From Streptomyces sp. HUAS YS2 (GTDB lineage: Bacteria; Actinomycetota; Actinomycetes; Streptomycetales; Streptomycetaceae), in assembly GCF_033343995.1 (NCBI RefSeq), contig NZ_CP137573.1:372001-436000 (forward strand): a stretch of 64,000 bases of DNA. The letters run 5' to 3'. The translations under genes and the position numbers were made by a program. Under the pieces are notes generated by a model. That model ran no database searches. It saw only the letters and a list, made by a program, of their open reading frames with translations, and was not told the origin of the DNA. Position 1 is the stretch's first letter. Every line of letters begins with the position of its first letter. Positions 17,986 through 25,575 of the stretch are shown here, one piece after another.

Positions 17986-19041
17986 TCAGTAGGTGACGGT
18001 GATCCGCCGCGCGACCCCGTCCACCCGCACCGTGCCGCCGTACGGGATCACCACCTGCGGGTCGGTGTGCCCGAGGTCGACGTCGAAGACGGCGACAGTC
18101 TCCGGCGCGTAGGCCGCCAGCGCCCGCAGCACCGCCTCGCGCTGCTCGCTCGCGTACCGCCGTCGGCCCTCGGCGTCGTGCGGCCGCTCGAAGGACCACG
18201 CCTTCGCGCGGCCCATCAGCAGGGCGGGGAACCGGGCGAGCAGTCCCCGCTCGCCCATGTTCCGCAGGATCCAGAACACCTCGTCGGCGCCGGGGAGTTC
18301 CTCCGAAGTCTCCAGGAACAGCACTCCGCCCTCGTACGCCGCCGGGTCGCGGGCGATCTCCCGGTCGGCCATCAGCATCCAGGACAGGATCTCCAGGTTG
18401 CCGCCCCACGCCGGGCCCTCCACGGTCCGCGCGGGCCCGTGCCAGATCCATCCTCCGCCCGGCTCCGTCAGCGGCGCGCTCTCGAAGGTGGCGGGATCGG
18501 CCCAGTCTCGGTCGATGTCGCGGTACCGCTCCGCGGGGCGCAGTTCGTACGGGCCGGAGGTGAAGAGGGCGGCTCGGAGCGAGTCGGCGGTCATCGGGTC
18601 CATCGCGTGCGGGCGGCCCAGCTCGGTCATCACGCAGGCCCCGTGGTAGCCGACGATGCCGAGGTTCCGCAGGGCCAGGAGCAGATTGGTGTTGTCGCTG
18701 AACCCGAAGAAGGGCTTGGGGTTCGCGCGCAGCAACTCGCGGTCGAGATGCCGCAGGACGGTGATCTGGTCCTCGCCGCCGATGGAGGCGATCACGGCTT
18801 TGATCTCCGGGTCCGCGAAGGCGGCGTGGATGTCGTCGGCCCGCTGCCGCGGTGTCGCGTCCGGCTTCCGCGTCGTCGGGTACTCGACGGGTTCGAGCCC
18901 GAACTCCTCGCGCAGCCGGCGCAGTCCGAGCTCGAACGGCAGCGGAAGGATTCCCGGGAGCCCGCCGGAGGGCGAGAGCACGGCGACGCGGTCGCCTGGC
19001 ACGGGCTTGGGCGGGTAAACGGGCGTCGCGGAGATCGTCAT
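17986..19041 (-). CDS. S66 family peptidase (LD-carboxypeptidase/MccF-like)
   Basis: A 351-residue serine peptidase. The family uses a Ser-Glu-His triad: Ser115 in GFSDNT, Glu in FLETSEE (near 247) and His325 in LGHTDP are all present. The length and the long middle insertion are nearer to MccF-like proteins, which cleave aminoacyl-nucleotide antibiotics, than to short LdcA murein tetrapeptidases; either role is possible. No signal peptide, so cytoplasmic. A strong bidirectional hairpin lies just upstream at 19115. Confidence 0.9.
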   Translation of the reverse strand: MTISATPVYPPKPVPGDRVAVLSPSGGLPGILPLPFELGLRRLREEFGLEPVEYPTTRKPDATPRQRADDIHAAFADPEIKAVIASIGGEDQITVLRHLDRELLRANPKPFFGFSDNTNLLLALRNLGIVGYHGACVMTELGRPHAMDPMTADSLRAALFTSGPYELRPAERYRDIDRDWADPATFESAPLTEPGGGWIWHGPARTVEGPAWGGNLEILSWMLMADREIARDPAAYEGGVLFLETSEELPGADEVFWILRNMGERGLLARFPALLMGRAKAWSFERPHDAEGRRRYASEQREAVLRALAAYAPETVAVFDVDLGHTDPQVVIPYGGTVRVDGVARRITVTY

Positions 19042-19114
19042 GGTCAGAGGCTAGGCGGGGGCGCCCCGCCGGTCATCCGACTTTCCCGCGCCCCGAGCCC
19101 GTTCGGGAAGCACG

Positions 19115-19152
19115 AAGGGGCGACGATGGCCGGTAGGCCGTCGTCGCCCCTT
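19115..19152. terminator. Strong 17-bp hairpin terminator
   Basis: Arms 19115-19131 and 19136-19152 pair over 17 bp with one G-T pair and a GGTA loop, flanked by AA and TT. It sits 18 bases below the stop of the small secreted protein gene (minus strand) and would end that transcript before the S66 peptidase gene. No long T-run, as usual in Streptomyces. Confidence 0.85.
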
Positions 19153-19169
19153 CTCCGGTGGCCCGGTGT

Positions 19170-19391
19170 TCAGTGCTGCGAGAGGAGTCCGCCACCCGCA
19201 GCCGGTCCCGCGAGCTCACTGCCACCGATGGTCGAGACGGTCTCGTTCACGATCGACCCGACGGCCGTCGGGTCCGGCGGGAAGCTGAGGCCTTCGGCGC
19301 CGACGTCGGCGGAGGCGGGAGAGGGGCTGACGATGGCTGTGACGACGCCGGCGGCGAACGACGCCACGGCGAGCATGCTGCGCTTCTTCAT
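19170..19391 (-). CDS. Small secreted protein
   Basis: A 73-residue precursor. The N-terminus MKKRSMLAVASFAAGVVTA is a clear Sec signal; cleavage after ASA (near residue 28) would leave a mature peptide of about 45 residues, rich in Gly, Ser and Pro, with no cysteines. Unlike chaplins or rodlins it lacks the Gly-Asn repeats and Cys pair. Small secreted proteins of this kind are common and uncharacterised in Streptomyces. It has its own strong terminator directly downstream, suggesting an independently expressed gene. Confidence 0.75.
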   Translation of the reverse strand: MKKRSMLAVASFAAGVVTAIVSPSPASADVGAEGLSFPPDPTAVGSIVNETVSTIGGSELAGPAAGGGLLSQH

Positions 19392-19454
19392 GACCAGAAC
19401 AACTACCGAGCGGCGATTCGGTCACGCCCGCGTCGCCAGGAACGTCCGGTCGCG

Positions 19455-20195
19455 TCAACGACCGCCGGAGACGCGCAGCACCGTGCCGGTCGTGTACGAG
19501 GCGTCCGCCGACAGCAGCCAGGCGACGGCGGCTGCGATCTCCGCCGGCTTCCCCGGCCGCCCCAGGGGGGTGAACGCCGCCGACTTCTCGGCCCGGTCGG
19601 GGTCGCCCATGGCCGCGTGCATGTCGGTCTCGATGGTGCCAGGGGCGACCGCGTTGACCCGGATCCCGTCCGGCCCCAGCTCCTTGGCCAGGCCGACCGT
19701 CAGGGCGTCGGTGGCCGCCTTGGTCGCCGCGTAGTGGACGTACTCGTTCGGGCTGCCGAGCGTGGCCGCGGCGGACGAGACGTTGACGATGGCTCCGGAG
19801 CCGTGCGCCGCCATGTCCCGGGCCGCCCGCCGGCAGCACAGCAGGTAGCCGAGCAGGTTGACCTCGACGACCCGGCGCAGGTCCTCGGTGCGGGCGTCGG
19901 CGAGCCGACCGAGCGGGCCGGTCACACCGGCGTTGTTGACCAGGCCGGTGACCGGCCCGAGTTCCTCCGCGGCGACGTCGAACAGCCGCTCCACGTCCTT
20001 CTCGTCGGACGTGTCGACGCGGACGGTGGCGCAACGGGCGCCCGCCGCGCGGACCTCCGCGGCGGTGGCCTCGGCGGCCGCCTCGTCGCGGACGTACCCG
20101 AGAACGAGGTCATGGCCTTCGGCGGCCAGGCGGACGCAGGTCGCGGCGCCGATGCCGCGGCTGCCTCCGGTGACGACGGTGACCGGACGGGACAT
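19455..20195 (-). CDS. SDR family oxidoreductase (FabG-like)
   Basis: A 246-residue classical short-chain dehydrogenase. TGGSRGIG (9-16) binds NADP(H), NNAGV is in place, and the catalytic Ser (NVSSAAA), Tyr and Lys (HYAATKAA) are present; the C-terminus has PGTIETDMHA and a GTVLRVSGG end typical of 3-oxoacyl-ACP reductase-like enzymes. The start at 20195 follows GGGGAGGAA. The gene is 60 bases below the acetyltransferase on the same strand and could be cotranscribed. No fatty-acid or polyketide genes are adjacent, so its substrate is open. Confidence 0.9.
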   Translation of the reverse strand: MSRPVTVVTGGSRGIGAATCVRLAAEGHDLVLGYVRDEAAAEATAAEVRAAGARCATVRVDTSDEKDVERLFDVAAEELGPVTGLVNNAGVTGPLGRLADARTEDLRRVVEVNLLGYLLCCRRAARDMAAHGSGAIVNVSSAAATLGSPNEYVHYAATKAATDALTVGLAKELGPDGIRVNAVAPGTIETDMHAAMGDPDRAEKSAAFTPLGRPGKPAEIAAAVAWLLSADASYTTGTVLRVSGGR

Positions 20196-20255
20196 GTGGT
20201 TCCTCCCCTGGATCGTGCGTGTGGGGTGGCGTCCGTGCGGGGACACCGGGTGCGC

Positions 20256-20810
20256 TCAGCGCTTGAGCTCGTGCGCGAGCGCCGCGTAAATGTACTCGCT
20301 GCCCCAGCGCTCGCCGTCCAGGTCGTTCTCCACGAGGTGGGCCTCCCGCCGCATGCCGAGGCGCTCGCACACCCTCGCCGAGCCGGTGTTCTCGACGTCG
20401 AGCCGGGCGAAGATCCGGTGCGCGCCCAGGCTGTCGAAGGCCGCGGCGGCCGCGGCGCGGGCCGCTTCGGTGGCGTACCCCCGGCCCTCGTACGCCGGGT
20501 GGAGGGTCCAGCCGATCTCCGCCTGCCGGGCGTGCGCGCTCGCCAGCTTCAGGACGATCTCGCCGATGACGCCGGGCTCGTCCGCGCGGCACACCGCGAG
20601 GACGAGGTTGTCGCCGTCCGCGGCCCAGCCGGCCGGCTCGGCGAACCCGTCGATGACCTCCGCGCAGCGCTCGCGGGTGCGCGGCGGCCGGTACAGGTAG
20701 CGGGCGACGCTCTCCAGGCCCTGGTACGCGTACATGTCGTCGATGTCGTCCGCCGTGAACAGGCGGAGGATCAGCCGGTCGGTGGTGAGGGGCAGCGCGA
20801 TGGGGGCCAT
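20256..20810 (-). CDS. GNAT family acetyltransferase (RimJ/RimL-like)
   Basis: A 184-residue acetyltransferase. The beginning LTTDRLILRLFTADD and the sequence GWTLHPAYEGRGYATEAA (acetyl-CoA loop) followed by GAHRIFARLDVENTGSARVCERLGM are typical of RimJ/RimL ribosomal-protein or small-molecule acetyltransferases. ATG 20810 is preferred over a GTG at 20816, which would fall against the AGGAG site. That ribosome site abuts a 20-bp perfect inverted repeat at 20818-20867, so access by ribosomes could be influenced by the structure. Confidence 0.9.
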   Translation of the reverse strand: MAPIALPLTTDRLILRLFTADDIDDMYAYQGLESVARYLYRPPRTRERCAEVIDGFAEPAGWAADGDNLVLAVCRADEPGVIGEIVLKLASAHARQAEIGWTLHPAYEGRGYATEAARAAAAAAFDSLGAHRIFARLDVENTGSARVCERLGMRREAHLVENDLDGERWGSEYIYAALAHELKR

Positions 20811-20817
20811 GTGCACT

Positions 20818-20867
20818 CCTGGGGTCGTGGTCCGCGCAAGAGGCTATGCGCGGACCACGACCCCAGG
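20818..20867. terminator. 20-bp perfect inverted repeat
   Basis: Arms 20818-20837 and 20848-20867 pair perfectly over 20 bp with a 10-base loop. It lies 40 bases below the stop of the beta-helix lipoprotein gene and so is probably its terminator. Its lower edge overlaps the AGGAG ribosome site of the acetyltransferase transcribed in the same direction, an unusually tight arrangement that leaves no room for a separate promoter below the hairpin. Confidence 0.8.
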
Positions 20868-20907
20868 CACCCGGATTCCGGTCCGGCGGCGCTGTGTCCC
20901 GCCCGGA

Positions 20908-22596
20908 TCAGTCCTTGTCCTTCGCCTGCGCGGCCCCGATCGTCACAGAGTTCCGCAGCCGGTTGCCGAAGTAGTCGACGGGCCCCGGGTCGACGCCGAA
21001 CGCCGCCGGGCCGTGCAGGCCGGACAGCTCGGACACGCACCGCGGGACGAGGTTCCCCGCTCCGGCCCGGTCGGTCACCGGCGCCGCCGCGTCCGTCAGG
21101 CACGGGTCCTCGCTGGAGCCGGTCGGTTCGCCGTCGAGGACCTCCTGGCGCGACGCCGTGCGCCAGCTCGCCAGGGTGGTGAAGCGCTTGGCGCCCCACA
21201 ACAGTGCCCAGCGGCCGGTGCTGTGGTAGTCGTTGCCCTGGAGCCGGAGCTTGGTGGGGCTGTAGGACGAATCGGCCTCGACGAGCGGGCCGCCGTCGGT
21301 GACGAAGATGTTGTTGTGGACGCGCACGCCGGTCATGCCGTCGCGCAGCCGGAGCGCCGGCGGCCGGTCGTTCGCCTCCTCGGCGGACTTCAGTCCGGCG
21401 GTCCGCATCAGCACCGTGTTGTGGTAGATGTCCACGTTCCTCATGCGGGTGCCGTAGGCGACGATGCCGCCGTACTCGGGGAGTTTCCGGGCGTCGTCCC
21501 AGCTCATGTTGAAGCGCACGGTGTTGTTCCTGTGCGCACCGGTCGGCTGCCCCGAGTAGACGAGGAATCCGGGCCCGTCGTTGCCGTAGGCCAGGTTGTA
21601 CTGCATGACGGAGGACGACACGTTGTTGTCGAGTCCGAAGCCGCCGCCGTCGACCCGCGAGCCGGTGCGGTTGCGGTAGGACTTGTTGTTCTCCAGGACG
21701 ACGCGGGTGGAGTCGTACACCCAGACGCCCTCGGGCCCTTCGAGGGCGTCGGCGGCGGACTTCGCGCCGTTGTCGTGCGACACCGAGCGCATGACCTTGG
21801 CGTCCCGGACGCTGCCGAGCGCGATCCCGCTGCCGGTGTTGCGTTCGTCGCTCGTCGGGTCGCCGGTGTTGCCGTACGCCTTCACCCGCTCGATCCGCAG
21901 CCCCTCGTGCGCGTAGGTGGGGTCGTCGGCCTCGAACTCGGGGCCGAAGAAGGCGAGCCCGGCCTCGAGGTTGTGGTGCACGGAGGTGTCGGCGATCCGC
22001 ACGTCGCTGAATCCCGCGCCGTTCTTCCCCGCTCCGATGCTGATCCCGTTCTCGAAGCCGCTCGCCTCGACGTTCGAGATCCGGACGTGGTCGAGGCGCC
22101 GGGCGTTCGGGAGGCTGTTGTGGAAGGCGATCCCCATGGCTTCGCGCCGGGGCCGGCGTTCGCCGACGAAGGTCAGGTTCCTGATCTCGACCCCTGCCGT
22201 GTTGCGCACGGTGATGCCGGAGGTGCCGCGTGGCGCGATCGTGGCGCGGCCGGTGCCGTAGGAGTCGATCACGACGGGCCGGGTCGCGCTGCCCGCCTCG
22301 CCCTTCTCGAGACTGAGGGTGCCGCGGAACCGTTCGCCGCCCTTGAGCCGCAGCCGGTCGCCCGGCTTGAAGCGCACGTCGTTCGCGTGGTCGAGGGTCC
22401 GCCAGGGCTTCCCCGGCGTCAGGCCGTCGTTCTCGTCGTCGCCGTCGGGGCTCACGTAGAAGGTGTACGGGCCGCCGGAAACGGGGCGGGCGGGGCGGTA
22501 GACGCCCGGCACCTCACACCCTGTCAGCAGCAGGAGCACTGCGGCCGAGACTCCTGCGGCGGTCCTCGTCGTCCGGCTCCGCTTCACCGCGTTCAC
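20908..22596 (-). CDS. Right-handed parallel beta-helix lipoprotein
   Basis: A 562-residue secreted lipoprotein. The GTG at 22596 follows AAGGGGTG; the product then starts with a short basic region and a signal ending in LLLLTGC (lipid Cys27). From about residue 45 (YVSPDGDDENDGLTPGKPW) it shows the pectate-lyase/polysaccharide-lyase-like beta-helix pattern: repeated short strands such as VRISNVEASGFENGISIG, VHHNLEAGLAFFG, VVLENNKSYRN and VHNNIFVTDGG. Such proteins bind or cleave acidic polysaccharides at the cell surface. No catalytic triad can be assigned. It is divergent from a LacI regulator, and a LacI-type palindrome lies 14 bases upstream of its start. Confidence 0.88.
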   Translation of the reverse strand: MNAVKRSRTTRTAAGVSAAVLLLLTGCEVPGVYRPARPVSGGPYTFYVSPDGDDENDGLTPGKPWRTLDHANDVRFKPGDRLRLKGGERFRGTLSLEKGEAGSATRPVVIDSYGTGRATIAPRGTSGITVRNTAGVEIRNLTFVGERRPRREAMGIAFHNSLPNARRLDHVRISNVEASGFENGISIGAGKNGAGFSDVRIADTSVHHNLEAGLAFFGPEFEADDPTYAHEGLRIERVKAYGNTGDPTSDERNTGSGIALGSVRDAKVMRSVSHDNGAKSAADALEGPEGVWVYDSTRVVLENNKSYRNRTGSRVDGGGFGLDNNVSSSVMQYNLAYGNDGPGFLVYSGQPTGAHRNNTVRFNMSWDDARKLPEYGGIVAYGTRMRNVDIYHNTVLMRTAGLKSAEEANDRPPALRLRDGMTGVRVHNNIFVTDGGPLVEADSSYSPTKLRLQGNDYHSTGRWALLWGAKRFTTLASWRTASRQEVLDGEPTGSSEDPCLTDAAAPVTDRAGAGNLVPRCVSELSGLHGPAAFGVDPGPVDYFGNRLRNSVTIGAAQAKDKD

Positions 22597-22609
22597 TGCG
22601 CACCCCTTA

Positions 22610-22619
22610 GGAACGTTCC
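22610..22619. promoter_or_regulatory. LacI-type palindromic operator GGAACGTTCC
   Basis: A perfect 10-base palindrome centred on CG, the central dinucleotide of most LacI-family operators. It lies between the lipoprotein GTG (22596) with its ribosome site and the upstream promoter region, where bound repressor would block transcription. The adjacent divergent gene encodes a LacI regulator, the obvious candidate to bind. Similar CG-centred sites are known for several Streptomyces sugar repressors; binding here is inferred. Confidence 0.6.
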
Positions 22620-22813
22620 CGTGCCACATCAAGCACACAACACGACACAGTGCCAGAAATCGGGCAGACGAAACGCCACCGACGGCGCGGCATCCGAGTC
22701 ACGTACGCCTTCATCCGCACCGGTGATCCACTCGACCGTGGGCGGCCGCCGCGGGGGCTCGTGCGCCACAGGCGATCATTGGCCGGAAGGTATGTGAAAA
22801 AGCGTCAACTCCG

Positions 22814-22828
22814 TTCCCCGGCCGGGAA
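22814..22828. promoter_or_regulatory. Imperfect palindrome upstream of lacI-type gene
   Basis: TTCCCCGGCCGGGAA at 22814-22828: the arms TTCCC and GGGAA pair around a GGCC-containing core. It is 35 bases before the regulator's ATG, a position suited to autoregulation. Such GC palindromes also occur by chance, so this is weaker than the site at 22610. Confidence 0.35.
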
Positions 22829-22862
22829 TCGAGGCCCCGTCCAGGCCTACCATCAGGTGAAC

Positions 22863-23906
22863 ATGACGACTGCAGCTCACCGACGCGTCAGGGCGGGTAT
22901 CCGGGACGTGGCCGCCGCCGCCGGGGTCTCCATCACGACTGTCTCCGACGCGCTCAACGGCAAGGGCCGGCTCCCGGACGCCACCCGCCGCCACGTCCGC
23001 GAAGTCGCCGACCGACTGGGCTACCGCCCATCAGCGGCGGCCCGCACCCTCCGTACCGGAAAGTCCGGCCTCATCGGCCTGACCGTCACCACCTACGGGG
23101 ATGAACCTTTCACCTTCACCGAATTCGCCTACTTCGCCGAAATGGCCAGAGCCGCCACATCCGCCGCACTCGCCCGCGGATACGCCCTGGTCATCCTCCC
23201 CGCCACCAGCCGACACGACGTCTGGTCCAACGTCGCCCTCGACGGCACCGTCGTCATCGACCCCTCCGACCACGACCCCGTCGTCACCGAACTCGTCCGA
23301 CAAGGCCTCCCCGTCGTCTCCGACGGACGCCCCGCCGGCACCCTCCCCGTCATCGCCTGGGTCGACAACGACCACGAAGCCGCCGTCCTCGACCTCCTCG
23401 ACCACCTCGCCGACGCCGGCGCCCGCCGCATCGGCCTCCTCACCGGCACCACCACCGACACCTACACCCGACTCTCCACCCAGGCCTACCTCCACTGGTG
23501 CCGACGCGTCGGACAGGACCCCGTCTACGAGGCCTACCCCGCCCACGACCCCTGCGCCGGAGCCGTCGCCGCCGACCGACTCCTCGCCCGACCCGACCGA
23601 CCCGACGCCGTCTACGGACTCTTCGACCCCAACGGCACCGACCTCCTCGCCGCCGCCCGACGCTACGGACTCCGCGTCCCCGACGACCTCCTCCTCGTCT
23701 GCTGCAGCGAATCCACCGTCTACGCCACCACCGAACCCCCCATCACCACCCTCTCCCTCAAACCCCGCCGCATCGGCACCGCCGTCGTCCAACTCCTCAT
23801 CGACGCCATCGAAGGAATCGGTCACAACAACCCCGACAGCATCACGATGCCCACGCAGCTCATCACCCGCACATCCAGCCGCGGGCGACGCCACTGCGAC
23901 GCGTAG
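22863..23906 (+). CDS. LacI family transcriptional regulator
   Basis: A 347-residue repressor. The N-terminal helix-turn-helix (IRDVAAAAGVSITTVSDAL, residues 13-31) and the hinge helix (SAAARTLRTGKSGLIGL) are followed by a periplasmic-binding-protein-like effector domain (about 65-335). The divergent beta-helix lipoprotein is its likely target. Base composition is odd: codons up to about 23100 are ordinary, but from there to about 23830 Leu is almost always CTC, Arg often CGA and Gly often GGA, so G is scarce on this strand and the opposite strand is open for hundreds of bases. The effector domain may have a different origin from the DNA-binding domain. Confidence 0.92.
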   Translation: MTTAAHRRVRAGIRDVAAAAGVSITTVSDALNGKGRLPDATRRHVREVADRLGYRPSAAARTLRTGKSGLIGLTVTTYGDEPFTFTEFAYFAEMARAATSAALARGYALVILPATSRHDVWSNVALDGTVVIDPSDHDPVVTELVRQGLPVVSDGRPAGTLPVIAWVDNDHEAAVLDLLDHLADAGARRIGLLTGTTTDTYTRLSTQAYLHWCRRVGQDPVYEAYPAHDPCAGAVAADRLLARPDRPDAVYGLFDPNGTDLLAAARRYGLRVPDDLLLVCCSESTVYATTEPPITTLSLKPRRIGTAVVQLLIDAIEGIGHNNPDSITMPTQLITRTSSRGRRHCDA

Positions 23907-23961
23907 ATCACTGAACGGGCTATATGACCGTATTGCCCTTTCTGTGGTTAAGGTGAACGGC

Positions 23962-24876
23962 ATGACTGAGGGGCTGGAAATTCACGGGGTGCGGGCGGTG
24001 CCCGACGGCATGGTGTGGGTTCCGGGAGGGACCTTCGCCATGGGCAGCGAGAACTTTCATCCGGAGGAACGGCCCGTCCGGCCGGTCTCCGTCGCGGGCT
24101 TCTTCATGGACATCCGGCCGGTGACGAACGCGGAGTACGCGGCCTTCGTCCTGGCGACCGGTCACGTCACCGCCTCCGAAAGGCCGTCCGCCCCGCCCGC
24201 GCCGCCCCGGATCCCCGGCTCGTACGTCTTCCGGCCGACGGACGGCCCGGTGCCCCTCGACGACCGCAACCGGTGGTGGACCTACGTCCCCGGCGCCGAC
24301 TGGCGCCACCCGCAGGGCCCGGCCTCCTCCCTGGAGGACCGCGCCGACCATCCCGTCACCCATGTCACCTACACGGACGCGACGGCGTACTCGGCCTGGG
24401 CGGGCAAGCAGCTTCCGACCGAGGCGGAGTGGGAGTTCGCGGCCCGCGGCGGGCTGGCCGGCACGGCGTACCCCTGGGGCGACGAGCTCGCCCCGCACGG
24501 CCGCCGGATGGCCAACACCTGGCACGGCGACTTCCCCTGGCGGCGCGCCGCGCCTCACGGCACCTCACCGGTCGGCGCCTACGACCGCAACGGCCTCGGG
24601 CTGCACGACATGGTCGGCAACGTGTGGGAGTGGACCTCGGACCCGGCCGCGGCCGAGCTGGCGGCACGCTCCGCCCACCCGTGCCGCGTGCCGGACGCCG
24701 ACGGCGCGGCGGAAGGTTCCCGCAGCGCCGTGGCCCGCCACGCGCACCGGGTGGTCAAGGGCGGCTCGCATCTGTGCGCCCCTCGGTCCTGCCACCACTT
24801 CCGGCCGGCCGCTCGCCTCGCGGAGGCCGAGACCACCGCCGCCTGCCACCTCGGCTTCCGCTGCGTCAGCCGCTGA
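23962..24876 (+). CDS. Formylglycine-generating enzyme
   Basis: A 304-residue SUMF1/FGE-family protein. FGE converts a Cys in CxPxR motifs of type I sulfatases to formylglycine using copper and oxygen. The fold motifs are present: PGGTFAMGSE near residue 24, PVTNAEYAAF (50-60), LPTEAEWEFAARGG, DMVGNVWEW, and near the end RVVKGGSHLC. Both active-site cysteines are present, at 272 and 277 by my count, with the spacing of the characterised Streptomyces enzyme, so a true FGE and not merely a DUF323 homologue. No sulfatase gene lies in the window, so its client is elsewhere. AAGGTG precedes the ATG; it is convergent with the HisA-like gene five bases away. Confidence 0.88.
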   Translation: MTEGLEIHGVRAVPDGMVWVPGGTFAMGSENFHPEERPVRPVSVAGFFMDIRPVTNAEYAAFVLATGHVTASERPSAPPAPPRIPGSYVFRPTDGPVPLDDRNRWWTYVPGADWRHPQGPASSLEDRADHPVTHVTYTDATAYSAWAGKQLPTEAEWEFAARGGLAGTAYPWGDELAPHGRRMANTWHGDFPWRRAAPHGTSPVGAYDRNGLGLHDMVGNVWEWTSDPAAAELAARSAHPCRVPDADGAAEGSRSAVARHAHRVVKGGSHLCAPRSCHHFRPAARLAEAETTAACHLGFRCVSR

Positions 24877-24881
24877 GCACG

Positions 24882-25559
24882 TCACCGTACGGGGGCACGC
24901 ACCGCCTCGAGGACGGGGGCGAGCTGGGCGCGGAGGGTGCCGGCCCGGGGGCGCAGTGAGCCGTCGAAGGCCGCCGAGCCGATGGTGAAGGCGTCCGCTC
25001 CGGCGTCGGCGAGCGCCCGGATGCGTTCGGTGCTCGCGATGGAGCCCGCGACGACGAGGCGGCCCCCGGTGGCGGCGCGGGCCGCCCGGACCAGGTCCAG
25101 GGGGTCCGCGTCGGTGGCTCGGTACGCCAGCAGGTCCACGCCCGCGCAGCCGGCCGCCTCGGCGCGCCGGCAGTCCGCGGCGATCCGGTCGGGGCCACCG
25201 GCGAGCCGGGTGGGGTGACCGAGGGGTTCGCCGGCGAACGGCAGGTAGGCGATGCCGGTGCCGCGCAGCAGCGGCAGGGTGTCGTCGATCCAGGTGCCGC
25301 CGAGGAGTTGGTCGACGCCGAGCTCGACGGCGGTCCGGACGGACGCGAGCGCCTGCGCGCGGTCGGTGCTGACGACCTCGAGGTAGCTGGTGGCCCCCAG
25401 GGCGCGGATGCGGGTGTGCAGGCGGGCGAGGGTGTCCGCGTCGACGCCGACGTCCTTGAAGCCGATGTGGGTGATGCCGAGGCCGGCGATGTCGTCCAGG
25501 ACGTCGAGGCAGTCCGTGACGGTTCGGTCGTCGCGGGTCAGCATGAAGATGAAGTCCAC
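24882..25559 (-). CDS. HisA/HisF-like TIM-barrel protein of acid-sugar operon
   Basis: A 225-residue beta/alpha barrel with the standard phosphate-binding loops of HisA, TrpF and related enzymes: VVAGSIAS near residues 173-180 and GADAFTIGSAAFDG near 190-203. An early Lys in GFKDVGVD and acidic residues at strand ends could act in catalysis. The GTG start (25559) follows AAAGGA and lies 16 bases after the dehydrogenase stop, so it is the third gene of the DUF1537-PdxA operon. Its reaction is not known to me; a phosphorylated C3-C4 sugar or acid as substrate (isomerase, epimerase or aldolase) is an inference from the fold and neighbours. Confidence 0.75.
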   Translation of the reverse strand: MDFIFMLTRDDRTVTDCLDVLDDIAGLGITHIGFKDVGVDADTLARLHTRIRALGATSYLEVVSTDRAQALASVRTAVELGVDQLLGGTWIDDTLPLLRGTGIAYLPFAGEPLGHPTRLAGGPDRIAADCRRAEAAGCAGVDLLAYRATDADPLDLVRAARAATGGRLVVAGSIASTERIRALADAGADAFTIGSAAFDGSLRPRAGTLRAQLAPVLEAVRAPVR

Positions 25560-25575
25560 GGTGGTGCGGGTCCTT

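Noticed and set aside
23031..23963. Long minus-strand frame (Gly/Asp/Glu/Val-rich) opposite the LacI gene
   Set aside because: It results from the C-rich codon bias of the LacI effector domain; the plus-strand product is a clear LacI protein.
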